DNA of 64,000 nt from Flavobacteriales bacterium UBA1993 (GCA_002336485.1 DDCZ01000078.1:1-64000), one strand, 5' to 3'. Counted from the first letter of the stretch, positions 18,008-27,138 are shown. Made by a program: numbers and translations. Notes: a model not told the origin generated them from the sequence alone.

Positions 18008-19081
18008 TTGGTCCTCACGATTGCCATTATTGGAACGTCCTGCAATCCCGACCTGAAAAAGACCACGGCGGAAGAATTTAAGACCACCATCCAAGGTGAA
18101 GCGCAAGGCACAACATGGAATATTGCTTACTACGATATTCGGGAACGAAACCTGAAGCCGGAGGTTGATAGCGTGCTTGATGCCATTGATTTGAGCATAT
18201 CCACGTATCTACCCAATTCAGTGATTGATCGTTGGAATGAGTCAGATAGCGGTGGCAATGTAGATCGATTATTCATGGAGGTTCTTATTGAGTCTTGGAA
18301 CGCGTTTCAAGCGTCAGACGGTGCCTTTGACCCAACGGTTAAACCACTCGTAAGTTTATGGGGTTTTGGGCCTGAGAAGTTTGAAAATCCGAGTGCCGTT
18401 GATGACGCTGAAATTGAGCGACTCAAAAGGTTTGTTGGGTTTGATACATTGAAATTTTATTTCAAGGGCGAGAAATTAGAGATCTCGGAGCTTGGTGGTT
18501 TGAAGAAGTTACCGGACTCAATTTTTTTATGGAAACCTGCATCTGAGTTTGAACTTGATTTCAACGCAATTGGCCAAGGTTGGAGCGTAGATAAGGTGGC
18601 TGAAGTCTTTAGAGTGAGAGAAATTGAAGTTTTCTTTATCGAGATTGGCGGCGAAATTGTTGTTGGAAAACCCAAGCCCGATGGGGAATTGTGGCGATTC
18701 GGAATTGACAAACCTGAGTCAGACATGGAAAATCGAGCGCTTCAGGCAATTATTAAACTCCGAAATCGAGCTTTGGCCACGAGTGGCAACTATCGGAAGT
18801 TTTATGAACGAGATGGGGTGCGATATGCACACACGATTGATCCTAGCACTGGTATACCGGTGCAGCATAACTTACTAAGTGCAACAGTTCTTGGTTCGTC
18901 AGCGGCAGAGGCCGATGCCATGGCTACAGCATTTATGGTTATTGGGAAGGACTCGACCTTAAGTCTGCTAAAGGAGAAAACGTATTTAAGCAATTATGTG
19001 TACCTGATATATGATTCTGCCGGGGTGAACAAAACATTCATAAGTCCGCAGATTAAGCGGTTGATTGAAAATCCCGAGTGA
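18008..19081 (+). CDS. apbE: FAD:protein FMN transferase (ApbE), lipoprotein
   Basis: A flavin transferase of about 357 residues that attaches FMN covalently to Thr in NqrB and NqrC using FAD. Diagnostic segments are GTTWNIAYY, ISTYLPNS, FDPTVKPLVSLWGFG, IEIGGEIVV, ATSGNYRKF, HTIDPSTG and EADAMATAFMV. A lipobox-like IIGTSC near the N-terminus suggests a membrane-anchored periplasmic form. The frame is open back to 17891 inside nqrF, but a terminator hairpin lies at 17962-17994. I place the start at TTG 18008, with ATG 17927 as the alternative. Location directly after nqrF fits its role in maturing the pump. Confidence 0.9.
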   Translation: MVLTIAIIGTSCNPDLKKTTAEEFKTTIQGEAQGTTWNIAYYDIRERNLKPEVDSVLDAIDLSISTYLPNSVIDRWNESDSGGNVDRLFMEVLIESWNAFQASDGAFDPTVKPLVSLWGFGPEKFENPSAVDDAEIERLKRFVGFDTLKFYFKGEKLEISELGGLKKLPDSIFLWKPASEFELDFNAIGQGWSVDKVAEVFRVREIEVFFIEIGGEIVVGKPKPDGELWRFGIDKPESDMENRALQAIIKLRNRALATSGNYRKFYERDGVRYAHTIDPSTGIPVQHNLLSATVLGSSAAEADAMATAFMVIGKDSTLSLLKEKTYLSNYVYLIYDSAGVNKTFISPQIKRLIENPE

Positions 19082-19102
19082 AAGCTTGTTGGGGTGTAGA
19101 AG

Positions 19103-19288
19103 TTACTTCTGACACTGCTCACTTGGCTTCGCACCACACACACCGCACGTCCCGGAGTTATCACTGAGCATAGGATTGTTGCTCGCACATGTCCCCGCGA
19201 ATTCTCCACCCTTTTTACCCCAAATTTTTACCGCAATTCCTGCAATGCCTAGGCCTAATAATACGACCGCAAGTAAGATCACTTTCAT
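19103..19288 (-). CDS. Small membrane protein with Cys motif, candidate NqrM-type NQR maturation factor
   Basis: A 61-residue protein with one N-terminal membrane helix (about 3-22), a basic KIWGKKGG stretch and a Cys-rich tail: GTCAS, then TCGVCG, then a final QC pair (four Cys). Small one-helix proteins of this form sit beside apbE and nqr genes in many Bacteroidota. The layout of one helix plus a four-Cys tail is like NqrM (DUF539), which is needed to insert the iron centre between NqrD and NqrE. It lies on the opposite strand, converging with apbE. The family assignment is an inference from size, Cys and context; sequence similarity to proteobacterial NqrM is weak by eye. Confidence 0.7.
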   Translation of the reverse strand: MKVILLAVVLLGLGIAGIAVKIWGKKGGEFAGTCASNNPMLSDNSGTCGVCGAKPSEQCQK

Positions 19289-19325
19289 AGTGCGAAGATA
19301 CTTATTCGAGTAGGACTGTCAATGC

Positions 19326-19333
19326 TAACTTTG
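19326..19333 (+). promoter_or_regulatory. Candidate -7 promoter element, near-leaderless
   Basis: TAACTTTG matches TAnnTTTG exactly and ends 4 bases before the ATG at 19338, so the transcript would have almost no leader. No clear -33 TTTG is seen. Confidence 0.4.
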
Positions 19334-19337
19334 CCCA

Positions 19338-20726
19338 ATGAGTCGGTTAAACGTTGTCTTCTTTTTAACGATTTATATAGCACTGTTAATCTCGGCTTTT
19401 GTACTTCCGGGAACTGGTGGCGATGGCGACTCCGTCTCGCATTACTTATACGCGAAGCATGCGTTTGATCACCCCGAATTATTCTTTAATCACTGGGCCA
19501 AGCCGTTGTTTGTTTTATTGACTAGCCCCTTCGCTCAGCTTGGGTTTATTGGAGTCAAAATAATGAATGTGTCTCTGTCGATGGGGGCCATGTTCATTCT
19601 TTTTATGCTGGCTAAATATGAGCGATTCAAGTATCCCCTGATTCTTCCACTTTTCTATCTGCTCTTTCCATTGAATCTTGTGCTCATGTTTTCTGGACTT
19701 ACGGAGCCAATGTTCGCCTTCTTCTTGATTCTTGCGGTGTTTTTTGCCTTGAAAAAGAAATTGATTTTGGCCACACTTCTGATCTCACTTCTTCCTTTTA
19801 TCAGAAGCGAAGGCCTCATCGTGATTTTGGTGTTTGGAGCATACCTTGTTTTCATTAAGAAATGGCGCATGCTACCATTGCTTTTGGCGGGCCATCTGGT
19901 TTATGGACTGGCAGGCCTCGTACAATATGACACCATCCTATGGACTTTCACCGAGATCCCTTATACCGACCAAGGGGGATATGGACATGGAAGACTCCAA
20001 GATTTTATTTTTAAGCTTTTGTACGTATTGGGGGTGCCGTTATATCTAATGTTTTGGCTCGGAATTGTCTCTGCATGTAGGCAGTTGATTCAAACAAGGC
20101 TTAAATCAAACATAGAATCAAATGCGCTAGTTCTTGGATTGGTTATGGCGTACGTCTCGGCACATTCGCTTTTTTGGTGGTTGGGATTATTTCATTCAAT
20201 GGGGCTGAATCGGGTTCTCATTGCGATCGGTCCCTTACTTGCCATTTTAAGCTATAAAGGATTTATCCTTGTGTATAACGCCATTCCGGTCCCATTAGCA
20301 AAAAAAATTTGGTTCGCAGTTGCGGTTGGTTATGCATTAATATTTCCGTTCACATCAAATCCAGCAGGGATAAAATTGAAGGACTTTTATTTGTCTGAAA
20401 CTCAAGTTGCAATGGATGCACTGGCTAAAGAAATGGTGCTGACAACCGATTCGAGTCGGTTGTATTACCATGCGCCATATCTGAGCGTTGCGTTTAATAG
20501 AGATCCTTTTGACTCGAGATTGAGTCCGCGAACCATGGACTCTTTTATAAATGGAAGCGACGCTCATGGCGCGTTGGTGTGGGACTGGTGGTTTTCAGTA
20601 AAAGAAGGTGGCCTGAGCTTGGCATATTTAAAAGGACATCAAAATTTGAAAGAGGTGAATCGAGTTATCGGGGAAAATGGGCAACCGTTGCTTGTGATTT
20701 TCGAGAAGCATTCGCTGGAGCGCTAG
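19338..20726 (+). CDS. Polytopic membrane protein, probable GT-C type glycosyltransferase
   Basis: A 462-residue protein with about eleven hydrophobic helices and a short soluble C-terminal part. The first periplasmic loop begins with the acidic motif PGTGGDGDSVSHY, the place where GT-C mannosyl- and arabinosyl-type transferases carry their catalytic Asp. Further loops hold WAKPLF and GLTEPMFAF, both seen in that superfamily. It would transfer a sugar from a polyprenyl-phosphate donor at the outer face of the inner membrane. The acceptor is unknown. The gene stands alone between convergent neighbours. The superfamily call is good, the specificity unassigned. Confidence 0.8.
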   Translation: MSRLNVVFFLTIYIALLISAFVLPGTGGDGDSVSHYLYAKHAFDHPELFFNHWAKPLFVLLTSPFAQLGFIGVKIMNVSLSMGAMFILFMLAKYERFKYPLILPLFYLLFPLNLVLMFSGLTEPMFAFFLILAVFFALKKKLILATLLISLLPFIRSEGLIVILVFGAYLVFIKKWRMLPLLLAGHLVYGLAGLVQYDTILWTFTEIPYTDQGGYGHGRLQDFIFKLLYVLGVPLYLMFWLGIVSACRQLIQTRLKSNIESNALVLGLVMAYVSAHSLFWWLGLFHSMGLNRVLIAIGPLLAILSYKGFILVYNAIPVPLAKKIWFAVAVGYALIFPFTSNPAGIKLKDFYLSETQVAMDALAKEMVLTTDSSRLYYHAPYLSVAFNRDPFDSRLSPRTMDSFINGSDAHGALVWDWWFSVKEGGLSLAYLKGHQNLKEVNRVIGENGQPLLVIFEKHSLER

Positions 20727-20771
20727 CCTATGTTCTCATTCAACAAGTTGCAGTCTAATAGCTCAATTGAC

Positions 20772-21503
20772 TTAATCCTCTTTAAATAGCTCGCCAATAC
20801 CCGTTCTGTTCAGGTATATTTTATCCGCACCACCGTATAGATGGATGTTACCTTCAGAATGAATAAATGCCTCTAATGAATCGCTTGAGTAAACCTGCAC
20901 ATCACCGCTGTTTCGAGCAGTAACCCACGCCTCAGGAGTAAAGAATTCTTTACAATCCACATATCCATAGCTGGAAGAATAGATGTACAATTTCTTGGTT
21001 TCACCAAAGCACGTCATGTCTCCTGTGCCTGTATGAAGCTTGATGAAAGCGGTGTCTGACACAATTGTCAATTCGTTTACCCCGCTCGCAATTTGCTGAT
21101 CAAACCGAAATACCTTGGTGCGGATGGTGTCAAGTCCAATAATGTTTCCAGTGTTGGATGCAAATAAATGAACCAACTCTGGGAGGGCCACATACATGTT
21201 AATTTCATGGTCATATGTTCGAATCCAATCACACGTATTTTGATCCGTTATTGTTAGCCAGCCTTCATCGTCGACATCGGTGACGATATTTTGAATAATG
21301 TTTTCCCCGGCATCAATTCGAACGGAATAAACAGAGTCGATTGAGATAAACAAGTTGATCTTTTTTCCAATATTGATCTTATCAAAACCGTCCAAGTTGC
21401 GAAACTCAGAAGTTTGATCCCCTAATGAGTTAAGGCACTTGTCGTTGCATCCGAAAAGGGTGATGGACAAGACTAAACAGTATATGAATCCAGATTGCTT
21501 CAT
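20772..21503 (-). CDS. GIN domain lipoprotein (DUF2807, putative autotransporter adhesin head-like)
   Basis: A 243-residue lipoprotein with lipobox ITLFGC. The body is a right-handed beta-helix-like DUF2807/GIN domain, with FRNLDGFDKINIGKKINLFIS near the start followed by repeated strands containing ASNTGNI, ASGVNELTI and HTGTGDM. Such proteins are common in Bacteroidota and are thought to be secreted or surface-bound; no biochemical function is settled. The start overlaps the last four bases of the PagL-like gene (ATGA), so the two are coupled. Confidence 0.85.
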   Translation of the reverse strand: MKQSGFIYCLVLSITLFGCNDKCLNSLGDQTSEFRNLDGFDKINIGKKINLFISIDSVYSVRIDAGENIIQNIVTDVDDEGWLTITDQNTCDWIRTYDHEINMYVALPELVHLFASNTGNIIGLDTIRTKVFRFDQQIASGVNELTIVSDTAFIKLHTGTGDMTCFGETKKLYIYSSSYGYVDCKEFFTPEAWVTARNSGDVQVYSSDSLEAFIHSEGNIHLYGGADKIYLNRTGIGELFKED

Positions 21504-22597
21504 AGAAAACGATAGCCTATTCCAATTTCAAAATTATCTGCTTTAAAGAAATGGGTTTTGACAACCCATCTTAAGGCAATTCGATTGTTTAGAACATACG
21601 AGGCTGCAATGCGGTGATAGAAACTACTGTCAATCGAATATTTACTTCGGATATAGATTCCCTGTCCGAATGATAAACTCAATTTATCGATATTCATTCC
21701 ATAAGAGAGCATAAACCCTTGTGCTGTGGCCGAGACCATTTCTCCCAAGCTACTTGGTTGAGGTTCATCCTGAGGAATGATAGACGTGTTATAGAAAATA
21801 TCGAATGTTCCGCTGACCTTGCTTCTGTAGCCAAAATACTTGGAGACCTGTGTGGAAACCCCAAAAATGGGATACTTCTTACGTCCTATAGGATAGTTTT
21901 CCTTCAATCCAAATGTGCCATAGATGACACCTTCGAACCGTCCTTTCTTAAGTAAACTGTCGATGGGGTCTTGAGTCTCGATTCGATTAAATGCATAGTC
22001 AAGTCCCAGGCTAATTGAAGGAAGGTTAATCCCCAGATTGGGAACTTTGTAAGAAGCGTTTGAATAATGCATCAAAGAAAGGCCCGCGGAGGCACTGAGA
22101 TTCTTCGAAAATTGATATCGCGTTTCCCCCGTGATCCCCGCACTAATATTCCCTCTTGATCCAATCATTACATTTTTATGATTCTCATCTGGGTCAAACG
22201 CCTTTGTCACATATCCGATCCCGGATCCCATTTTTAGTTGAAACATCAGTCTTCTATCCTCACTAGTACTGAACTTAATATATGGGAATAGTGAAAAGCT
22301 GTATCCTAGCTGTTTAGGGTTCCCAAGGTCGGCGCCATAAAAGCTCAAGCCAACCTTAGGAAGGTTCCATTGATGATGCCAATGCTTTAATCCTGAGGTT
22401 TGCTTTTCTAGGTTGATTTCAAGCCCTTGAACGTGATCTTGAATTAGGTTGTCCACTCCATTTCTATGCGGTATTACAAAACCAAAATGCGCCTTTGCTT
22501 CAAGACTATATTGAGCACTCAGTTGAGTACACATCAGAAAGAAGCCAGAGAGGAGGTAAAATGATTTTTTCAAGCTTGGAATTCGAGTTGACATTCG
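21500..22597 (-). CDS. Acyloxyacyl hydrolase / PagL-like lipid A deacylase
   Basis: About 365 residues with a signal peptide ending LSAQ and a beta-barrel pattern throughout. The segment LMHYSNASYKVPNLGIN carries the His-x-Ser-Asn motif of the PagL active site, and KVGLSFYGADLGNPKQLGYS and GSGIGYVTKAF are typical of the Bacteroidota acyloxyacyl hydrolase family. The predicted role is removal of a 3-O-acyl chain from lipid A in the outer membrane. I chose ATG 22597; a GTG at 22630 would add 11 residues. The stop overlaps the GIN-domain gene. The catalytic Glu was not placed with certainty. Confidence 0.85.
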   Translation of the reverse strand, partial: RMSTRIPSLKKSFYLLSGFFLMCTQLSAQYSLEAKAHFGFVIPHRNGVDNLIQDHVQGLEINLEKQTSGLKHWHHQWNLPKVGLSFYGADLGNPKQLGYSFSLFPYIKFSTSEDRRLMFQLKMGSGIGYVTKAFDPDENHKNVMIGSRGNISAGITGETRYQFSKNLSASAGLSLMHYSNASYKVPNLGINLPSISLGLDYAFNRIETQDPIDSLLKKGRFEGVIYGTFGLKENYPIGRKKYPIFGVSTQVSKYFGYRSKVSGTFDIFYNTSIIPQDEPQPSSLGEMVSATAQGFMLSYGMNIDKLSLSFGQGIYIRSKYSIDSSFYHRIAASYVLNNRIALRWVVKTHFFKADNFEIGIGYRFL

Positions 22598-22673
22598 AAA
22601 TAAAAGACGAAGATTGTAAACAAATCGCACATTGACTGACTTTGATTATCACCAAAGAATTTAAGACGACAAA

Positions 22674-23447
22674 ATGAGACCCGAACTTTTAGAATTTGAA
22701 CGATTAATTGAGATTATCAGTGAACTCAGGGAAAAATGTCCCTGGGATCGTAAACAAACCATTGAATCGCTACGGTATTTAACCATTGAGGAAACTTACG
22801 AGTTAAGCGATGCCATCATTGACAATGACCTAGAGGAGGTAAAGAAAGAGTTGGGTGACCTGATCATGCATATTGTCTTTTATGCTCAAATAGGACATGA
22901 AAAAAGGGCCTTTAATATTGCAGACATTCTGGCTTCGGTTAATGAAAAATTGATTCGTCGGCATCCTCATATTTATGGTGATGTAGAAGTCCAGGACGAA
23001 GAAGAGGTGAAGCGCAATTGGGAGAAGATTAAGCTGACGGAAGGGCGCAAGTCTGTGCTGGAGGGCGTGCCCAAAAGTCTGCCCGCCATGATAAAAGCGA
23101 ATCGTATTCAAGAGAAGGCTAGGGGAGTAGGGTTTGATTGGGACAACAAAGAGCAGGTATGGGGGAAAGTGCAAGAAGAGCTGGGAGAATTAAAAGCAGA
23201 ACTTGATTCTGGATCAGACTTGAGCAAGGTTGAAGATGAATTTGGAGATGTACTGTTTTCGCTCATTAACTATGCACGATTTGTAGACGTAAACCCTGAG
23301 GATGCGCTGGAGCGAACGAATAAAAAGTTTATCAGCAGATTTCAATTTCTTGAGGCTAGGGCCTTGAAAATGGGCAAGTCTTTAAGTGATATGACACTTG
23401 GAGAAATGGATGAAATTTGGGAAGAAGCGAAGACTAGCGCTAGCTGA
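22674..23447 (+). CDS. mazG: Nucleoside triphosphate pyrophosphohydrolase MazG
   Basis: A 257-residue protein with two MazG domains. The first has CPWDRKQTIESL, EETYELSDAI and EELGD-type EVKKELGDLIMHIVF. The second has VQEELGELKAEL and EDEFGDVLFSLINYARF. The EExxE and ExxD clusters bind Mg2+ and hydrolyse NTPs to NMP and pyrophosphate, cleaning aberrant nucleotides or lowering ppGpp. Length and two-domain form match the E. coli type. It converges with the ZIP transporter, the two stop regions overlapping by 8 bases. Confidence 0.96.
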   Translation: MRPELLEFERLIEIISELREKCPWDRKQTIESLRYLTIEETYELSDAIIDNDLEEVKKELGDLIMHIVFYAQIGHEKRAFNIADILASVNEKLIRRHPHIYGDVEVQDEEEVKRNWEKIKLTEGRKSVLEGVPKSLPAMIKANRIQEKARGVGFDWDNKEQVWGKVQEELGELKAELDSGSDLSKVEDEFGDVLFSLINYARFVDVNPEDALERTNKKFISRFQFLEARALKMGKSLSDMTLGEMDEIWEEAKTSAS

Positions 23448-24150
23448 TCAACGCCAAGCCAATACCAATTGCGATTACGAAAACACGGGTTGGACTGAGT
23501 TTGTGATGGTCCGAACTTTCAAAGAGTATGGTCGTCGAAACATGAAGAAGAATACCAACGGTTAGACCAAGGTTTATAAACATCCACGATGACGCCGCAT
23601 GCCCCGTGCTCTCGCCAATGGTATACTGTAGTAAACTTCCGGCTAACGTGCATAGAATGAAAATGAAGAGCAATAGAATCGATTTGTTTTTTGCGATGCC
23701 TGACTTTGACAAGAGCATTGCTAGGGTAATTGCTACCGGAATTTTATGCAGCATTATTCCAATCGTCAATTGATGATGGAACGCCGTTGTAGATTTAAAC
23801 AGAATGGATGCCATAGGCATGCCTTCGATTAAGGCGTGAAGGCACAGAGCAAAGAATGAAATATATAGTGCCTGCGTAGATTGTTTTGAATGTGCGTGGC
23901 CATGTTCTATGCCTTTCGAATAATTCTCCAGGAGTATTTGAATCAAAAATCCAGCTAAGAGTGCGTAGCCTGCTTGTTCGGGAATTACTTCAAATAACTC
24001 AGGTAAAATGTGCGTAAAGATGATCGTCATTAAGAACGCGCCACCTGATGCCAGAAATAGAAATATCCACTTTTTGTTTTCTGGGGGTTTGATAATAAAC
24101 CACAGACCACATGCGAGTGAAACCAATAATCCAATGAAATAAAATGTCAT
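23440..24150 (-). CDS. ZIP family divalent metal transporter
   Basis: A 236-residue inner-membrane protein with about eight helices. Metal-site motifs are HALIEGMPM in the fourth helix and HKIPVAITLAMLL in the fifth, and a His-rich loop (HGHAHS) precedes them. ZIP proteins import Zn2+, Fe2+ or Mn2+. The gene starts immediately after the stop of the methyltransferase gene, with no intervening base, so it is the last gene of a tight S46 peptidase, methyltransferase, ZIP unit. The metal preference cannot be read from the sequence. Confidence 0.93.
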   Translation of the reverse strand: MTFYFIGLLVSLACGLWFIIKPPENKKWIFLFLASGGAFLMTIIFTHILPELFEVIPEQAGYALLAGFLIQILLENYSKGIEHGHAHSKQSTQALYISFFALCLHALIEGMPMASILFKSTTAFHHQLTIGIMLHKIPVAITLAMLLSKSGIAKNKSILLLFIFILCTLAGSLLQYTIGESTGHAASSWMFINLGLTVGILLHVSTTILFESSDHHKLSPTRVFVIAIGIGLALIS

Positions 24151-24876
24151 CTATTTCTTTTGTGCAATTATAATAACACGAGGGTGAGATTGCTCAAACG
24201 TTTCCATTTGATAATTGCCGTGCACCGACAATATGTTAAAGCCAGCTTGCGAAATTAAATCTATGAGCTCGTCGTGTGAAAAGGCCAATACTTGCTCTCT
24301 ATATGTCTCCTTGATGTCACCATCCTGAACCGTTATTTTCTTAGTAATATGTGCACCTACAATTTCCTTGGAAGTTGTAAAGTGTAGATTACCTAGTGGG
24401 ATTTTTTTTACGTCGCTATTCTGGGAAACGAAGTTTCTATTTAGAAAATCAAGTACAAAAATGCCATTTGGCTCAAGGGCCGAGTGAATATTTCGTAACG
24501 CTGTAAGGTGTTCTGCAATTGAATCGAAATACCCAAAACTGGTAAAGAGATTCAATGCAAAATGAAACGTTCCACATTCAAACGGTTCGCGTATGTCACG
24601 TACATTGTATCGAAGTCGATCACACTCTTGCTGCTTGGCAAATGATATACTGTTTGCCGATAAATCAATACCCACGGTTGGATAACCTCTTTCTGATAGC
24701 TGCAGTGAGTGTCGACCTCTACCGCACGCTACGTCCAAAAACGTTGAACCATTTACGGGCTTTAAAAATGAAAGAAGCGCGTCAATAAATTCACGCGCTT
24801 CTTTGTCATCTCTATGATTATATAGAATGTGGTAGTAGTCGGTATCGAACCATGTCCTAAACCACTCATCTTTCAT
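24151..24876 (-). CDS. Class I SAM-dependent methyltransferase
   Basis: A 241-residue cytoplasmic methyltransferase. Motif I is FLDVACGRGRHS (about 48-60) followed by VGIDLS, with the post-motif LNLFTSFGYF and a late HSALEPNGIFVLDFLN strand. It belongs to the broad Methyltransf_25 type; the substrate is unknown, small molecule or otherwise. It starts directly after the S46 peptidase stop and ends directly before the ZIP start, so its translation is probably coupled on both sides. Confidence 0.9.
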   Translation of the reverse strand: MKDEWFRTWFDTDYYHILYNHRDDKEAREFIDALLSFLKPVNGSTFLDVACGRGRHSLQLSERGYPTVGIDLSANSISFAKQQECDRLRYNVRDIREPFECGTFHFALNLFTSFGYFDSIAEHLTALRNIHSALEPNGIFVLDFLNRNFVSQNSDVKKIPLGNLHFTTSKEIVGAHITKKITVQDGDIKETYREQVLAFSHDELIDLISQAGFNILSVHGNYQMETFEQSHPRVIIIAQKK

Positions 24877-27105
24877 TTACTTGCTAGCCTTAATAGGTTG
24901 AATAGAAGGCGTGCTTTGCGGTTGATCTTTTGCGTTCTTCTTGGTCTTAACCAAGGAAAGCTCATCTATGATGTTTTGTGCGCCAGCGTACTTATCGATA
25001 ATGAAAAGTATGTAGCGAACATCAACGGCGATCGTACGTTGAAGTTTCGGCTCGAATGCGATATCGCCACTCATTGCCTCCCAGTTTCCGTCAAAGGCAC
25101 AGCCAATTAGTTGACCCTGACCGTTGATTACGGGACTTCCCGAGTTTCCACCTGTAATGTCGGTGTTTGAAAGGAAACATACTCTAAGCGTACCATCCTG
25201 ACCATATTGTCCGTAGTCCTTCTTTTGATATAACTCTTTAAGCTTTGCAGGAACAACAAATTCATCGTTGGTTGGATCTTCCTTTTCCATGATACCCTCA
25301 ATGGTCGTGTAATAGTTATAATACATCGCATCGGCTGGGTAGTAATCTAGAGCATTTCCATAAGTCACTCTCATTGTTGAGTTGGCATTAGGGTAATACG
25401 TCTTATCTGAGTTCATTTTGCGCAATCCATTTACAAACAACCTGTTTGAGTTGTCAATTTGGCTTCCGGCTTCACCCGTCATAGGAATAATAACTCCGCG
25501 GTAGTGATTTATGAACTTTGATGCAAACTGATAAACTGGATCCTTATCCAATACCTTTTTAGATGGGTTGTCAAGAAATGCATTGAACTTTGCCTCATCC
25601 GCAAAAATGCTCTTTGCATACATTTTTGAAATCATTTTGGCATAATCTCCTTTGCTTTTGCTCACCATAGTTTTGAAAAATTCTGGAAGCTGATCCGCCG
25701 GTATATCATCGTGGAACATTTTGAAAAGCGCCGCCGAAACTTTCTCATCTGTAGGTCGGTTGTAATCTTGAAAGAATTTTGAAGCCCGAGAGCGAACACC
25801 TTCAACGGCGGCATCTATTTCCTCTTGATTAGGAGATTCTTTGCTCAGAGCACCATATAGTTGTGAGGTTCTCCAACCCATTAATGTAGCCTCACTGGCG
25901 AAAATACACTCGCCAAAATATGTTCTAAAGAGGATGGTTTTTGAGTCGTTCTCGAATCCTGACGCCCACTCCTTGGTTACGTTCCCGTAGATCTCCTTTC
26001 GCTCGGGCTTTTTGTTCACCCATGCATCAAATTCATCTTCCAATTCCTTCTTTTGATCTTGGACCTTGAGTCGTTTCAGTCCTCTTTGTTGACCAATGAA
26101 ATACTTCCAGTAATTACTAACCTGAGCGTATTTGCTTGCATATTTAATTCGAATAGCGGCACTAGAATTCATGTCTTCTTTAAGGAGAGCGAGTCGTTGC
26201 TCTCGAATCTTCACAACACTTGGCTGACGGAAATCAAGTTGTTGCTTTACACCATAGCTACTTAAGTATCGATCGGTGCTTCCAGGGTAGCCCATTATCA
26301 TGGTGTAGTCGCCTTTTTCAACTCCACTTATTGAAATTGGTAGAAAGTGCTTTGGCTTATAAGGGATGTTTGATTCAGAGTAATCCGCTGGTTTTCCATC
26401 TTCGCCCATATATACACGCAATAGAGAAAAGTCGCCGGTGTGACGTGGCCACATCCAATTGTCAGTATCGCCTCCATATTTCCCAATAGATGAAGGAGGA
26501 GCTCCAACCAATCTTAAATCTCTAAATGTTTCATAAACAAATAGATAGTATTCGTTTCCTTCAAAGAATCCCTTTACGCGCACATCGTAATGCTCTTCAA
26601 CTTCTCCTTTAACTTTTTCAGTTACAGCCTGAATTGCAGCTCTCACAGCCTTTGACCGTTCCTCGCCGCTTAGTGTAATGCTTATTTCAGAAAGAATGTC
26701 ATCGGTCACATCTCTCATTTCTATAAGATAACTGGCCGACATGTTTTTTGCGTGTAGCTCTTGTTTCATAGCCATGGCCCAAAAACCGTCGGTTAGATAG
26801 TCATGTTCAGGCAATGAATTGTCTTGGATTACACCGAAAGCACAGTGATGATTGGTAAGAAGCAATCCCTTTTCGCTAATTGTTTCAGCGGTACACGAAC
26901 CTCCGTTTAGAGCCACGATGGCATCCTTTAAACTTGAGTTGTTTACACTGTAGATTTCCTCTGCCGTGAGTTGCAGACCATGCTTCTGCATGTCTTGATA
27001 GTTTAACCGCTTTATTAACATTGGTAGCCACATGCCTTCATCCGCTCGTGATTGGATTGAAACCAAGGTCATTATTACCGTTACGATTGATAGTACTTTC
27101 TTCAT
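24877..27105 (-). CDS. S46 family dipeptidyl peptidase (DPP7-like)
   Basis: A 742-residue periplasmic serine peptidase with signal peptide ending SRADEG. The catalytic His lies in LLTNHHCAFG (86-87), the Asp region in GGDTDNWMWPRHTGDFS, and the Ser in GGNSGSPV (Ser655). Residue 673, 18 after the Ser, is Gly in FDGNWEAM. In the family Gly here goes with DPP7 (hydrophobic P1), while DPP11 has Arg for Asp/Glu. The enzyme would release dipeptides from peptides taken into the periplasm. It heads a tight three-gene unit and is probably driven by the TAAATTTG element upstream. Confidence 0.96.
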   Translation of the reverse strand: MKKVLSIVTVIMTLVSIQSRADEGMWLPMLIKRLNYQDMQKHGLQLTAEEIYSVNNSSLKDAIVALNGGSCTAETISEKGLLLTNHHCAFGVIQDNSLPEHDYLTDGFWAMAMKQELHAKNMSASYLIEMRDVTDDILSEISITLSGEERSKAVRAAIQAVTEKVKGEVEEHYDVRVKGFFEGNEYYLFVYETFRDLRLVGAPPSSIGKYGGDTDNWMWPRHTGDFSLLRVYMGEDGKPADYSESNIPYKPKHFLPISISGVEKGDYTMIMGYPGSTDRYLSSYGVKQQLDFRQPSVVKIREQRLALLKEDMNSSAAIRIKYASKYAQVSNYWKYFIGQQRGLKRLKVQDQKKELEDEFDAWVNKKPERKEIYGNVTKEWASGFENDSKTILFRTYFGECIFASEATLMGWRTSQLYGALSKESPNQEEIDAAVEGVRSRASKFFQDYNRPTDEKVSAALFKMFHDDIPADQLPEFFKTMVSKSKGDYAKMISKMYAKSIFADEAKFNAFLDNPSKKVLDKDPVYQFASKFINHYRGVIIPMTGEAGSQIDNSNRLFVNGLRKMNSDKTYYPNANSTMRVTYGNALDYYPADAMYYNYYTTIEGIMEKEDPTNDEFVVPAKLKELYQKKDYGQYGQDGTLRVCFLSNTDITGGNSGSPVINGQGQLIGCAFDGNWEAMSGDIAFEPKLQRTIAVDVRYILFIIDKYAGAQNIIDELSLVKTKKNAKDQPQSTPSIQPIKASK

Positions 27106-27130
27106 ATGTTTTTCTGATATATTAAGGCGG

Positions 27131-27138
27131 CAAATTTA
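27131..27138 (-). promoter_or_regulatory. Candidate promoter -7 element of the S46 peptidase gene
   Basis: On the minus strand this reads TAAATTTG, an exact TAnnTTTG match, 25 bases before the ATG at 27105. A convincing -33 element was not found. Confidence 0.4.
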
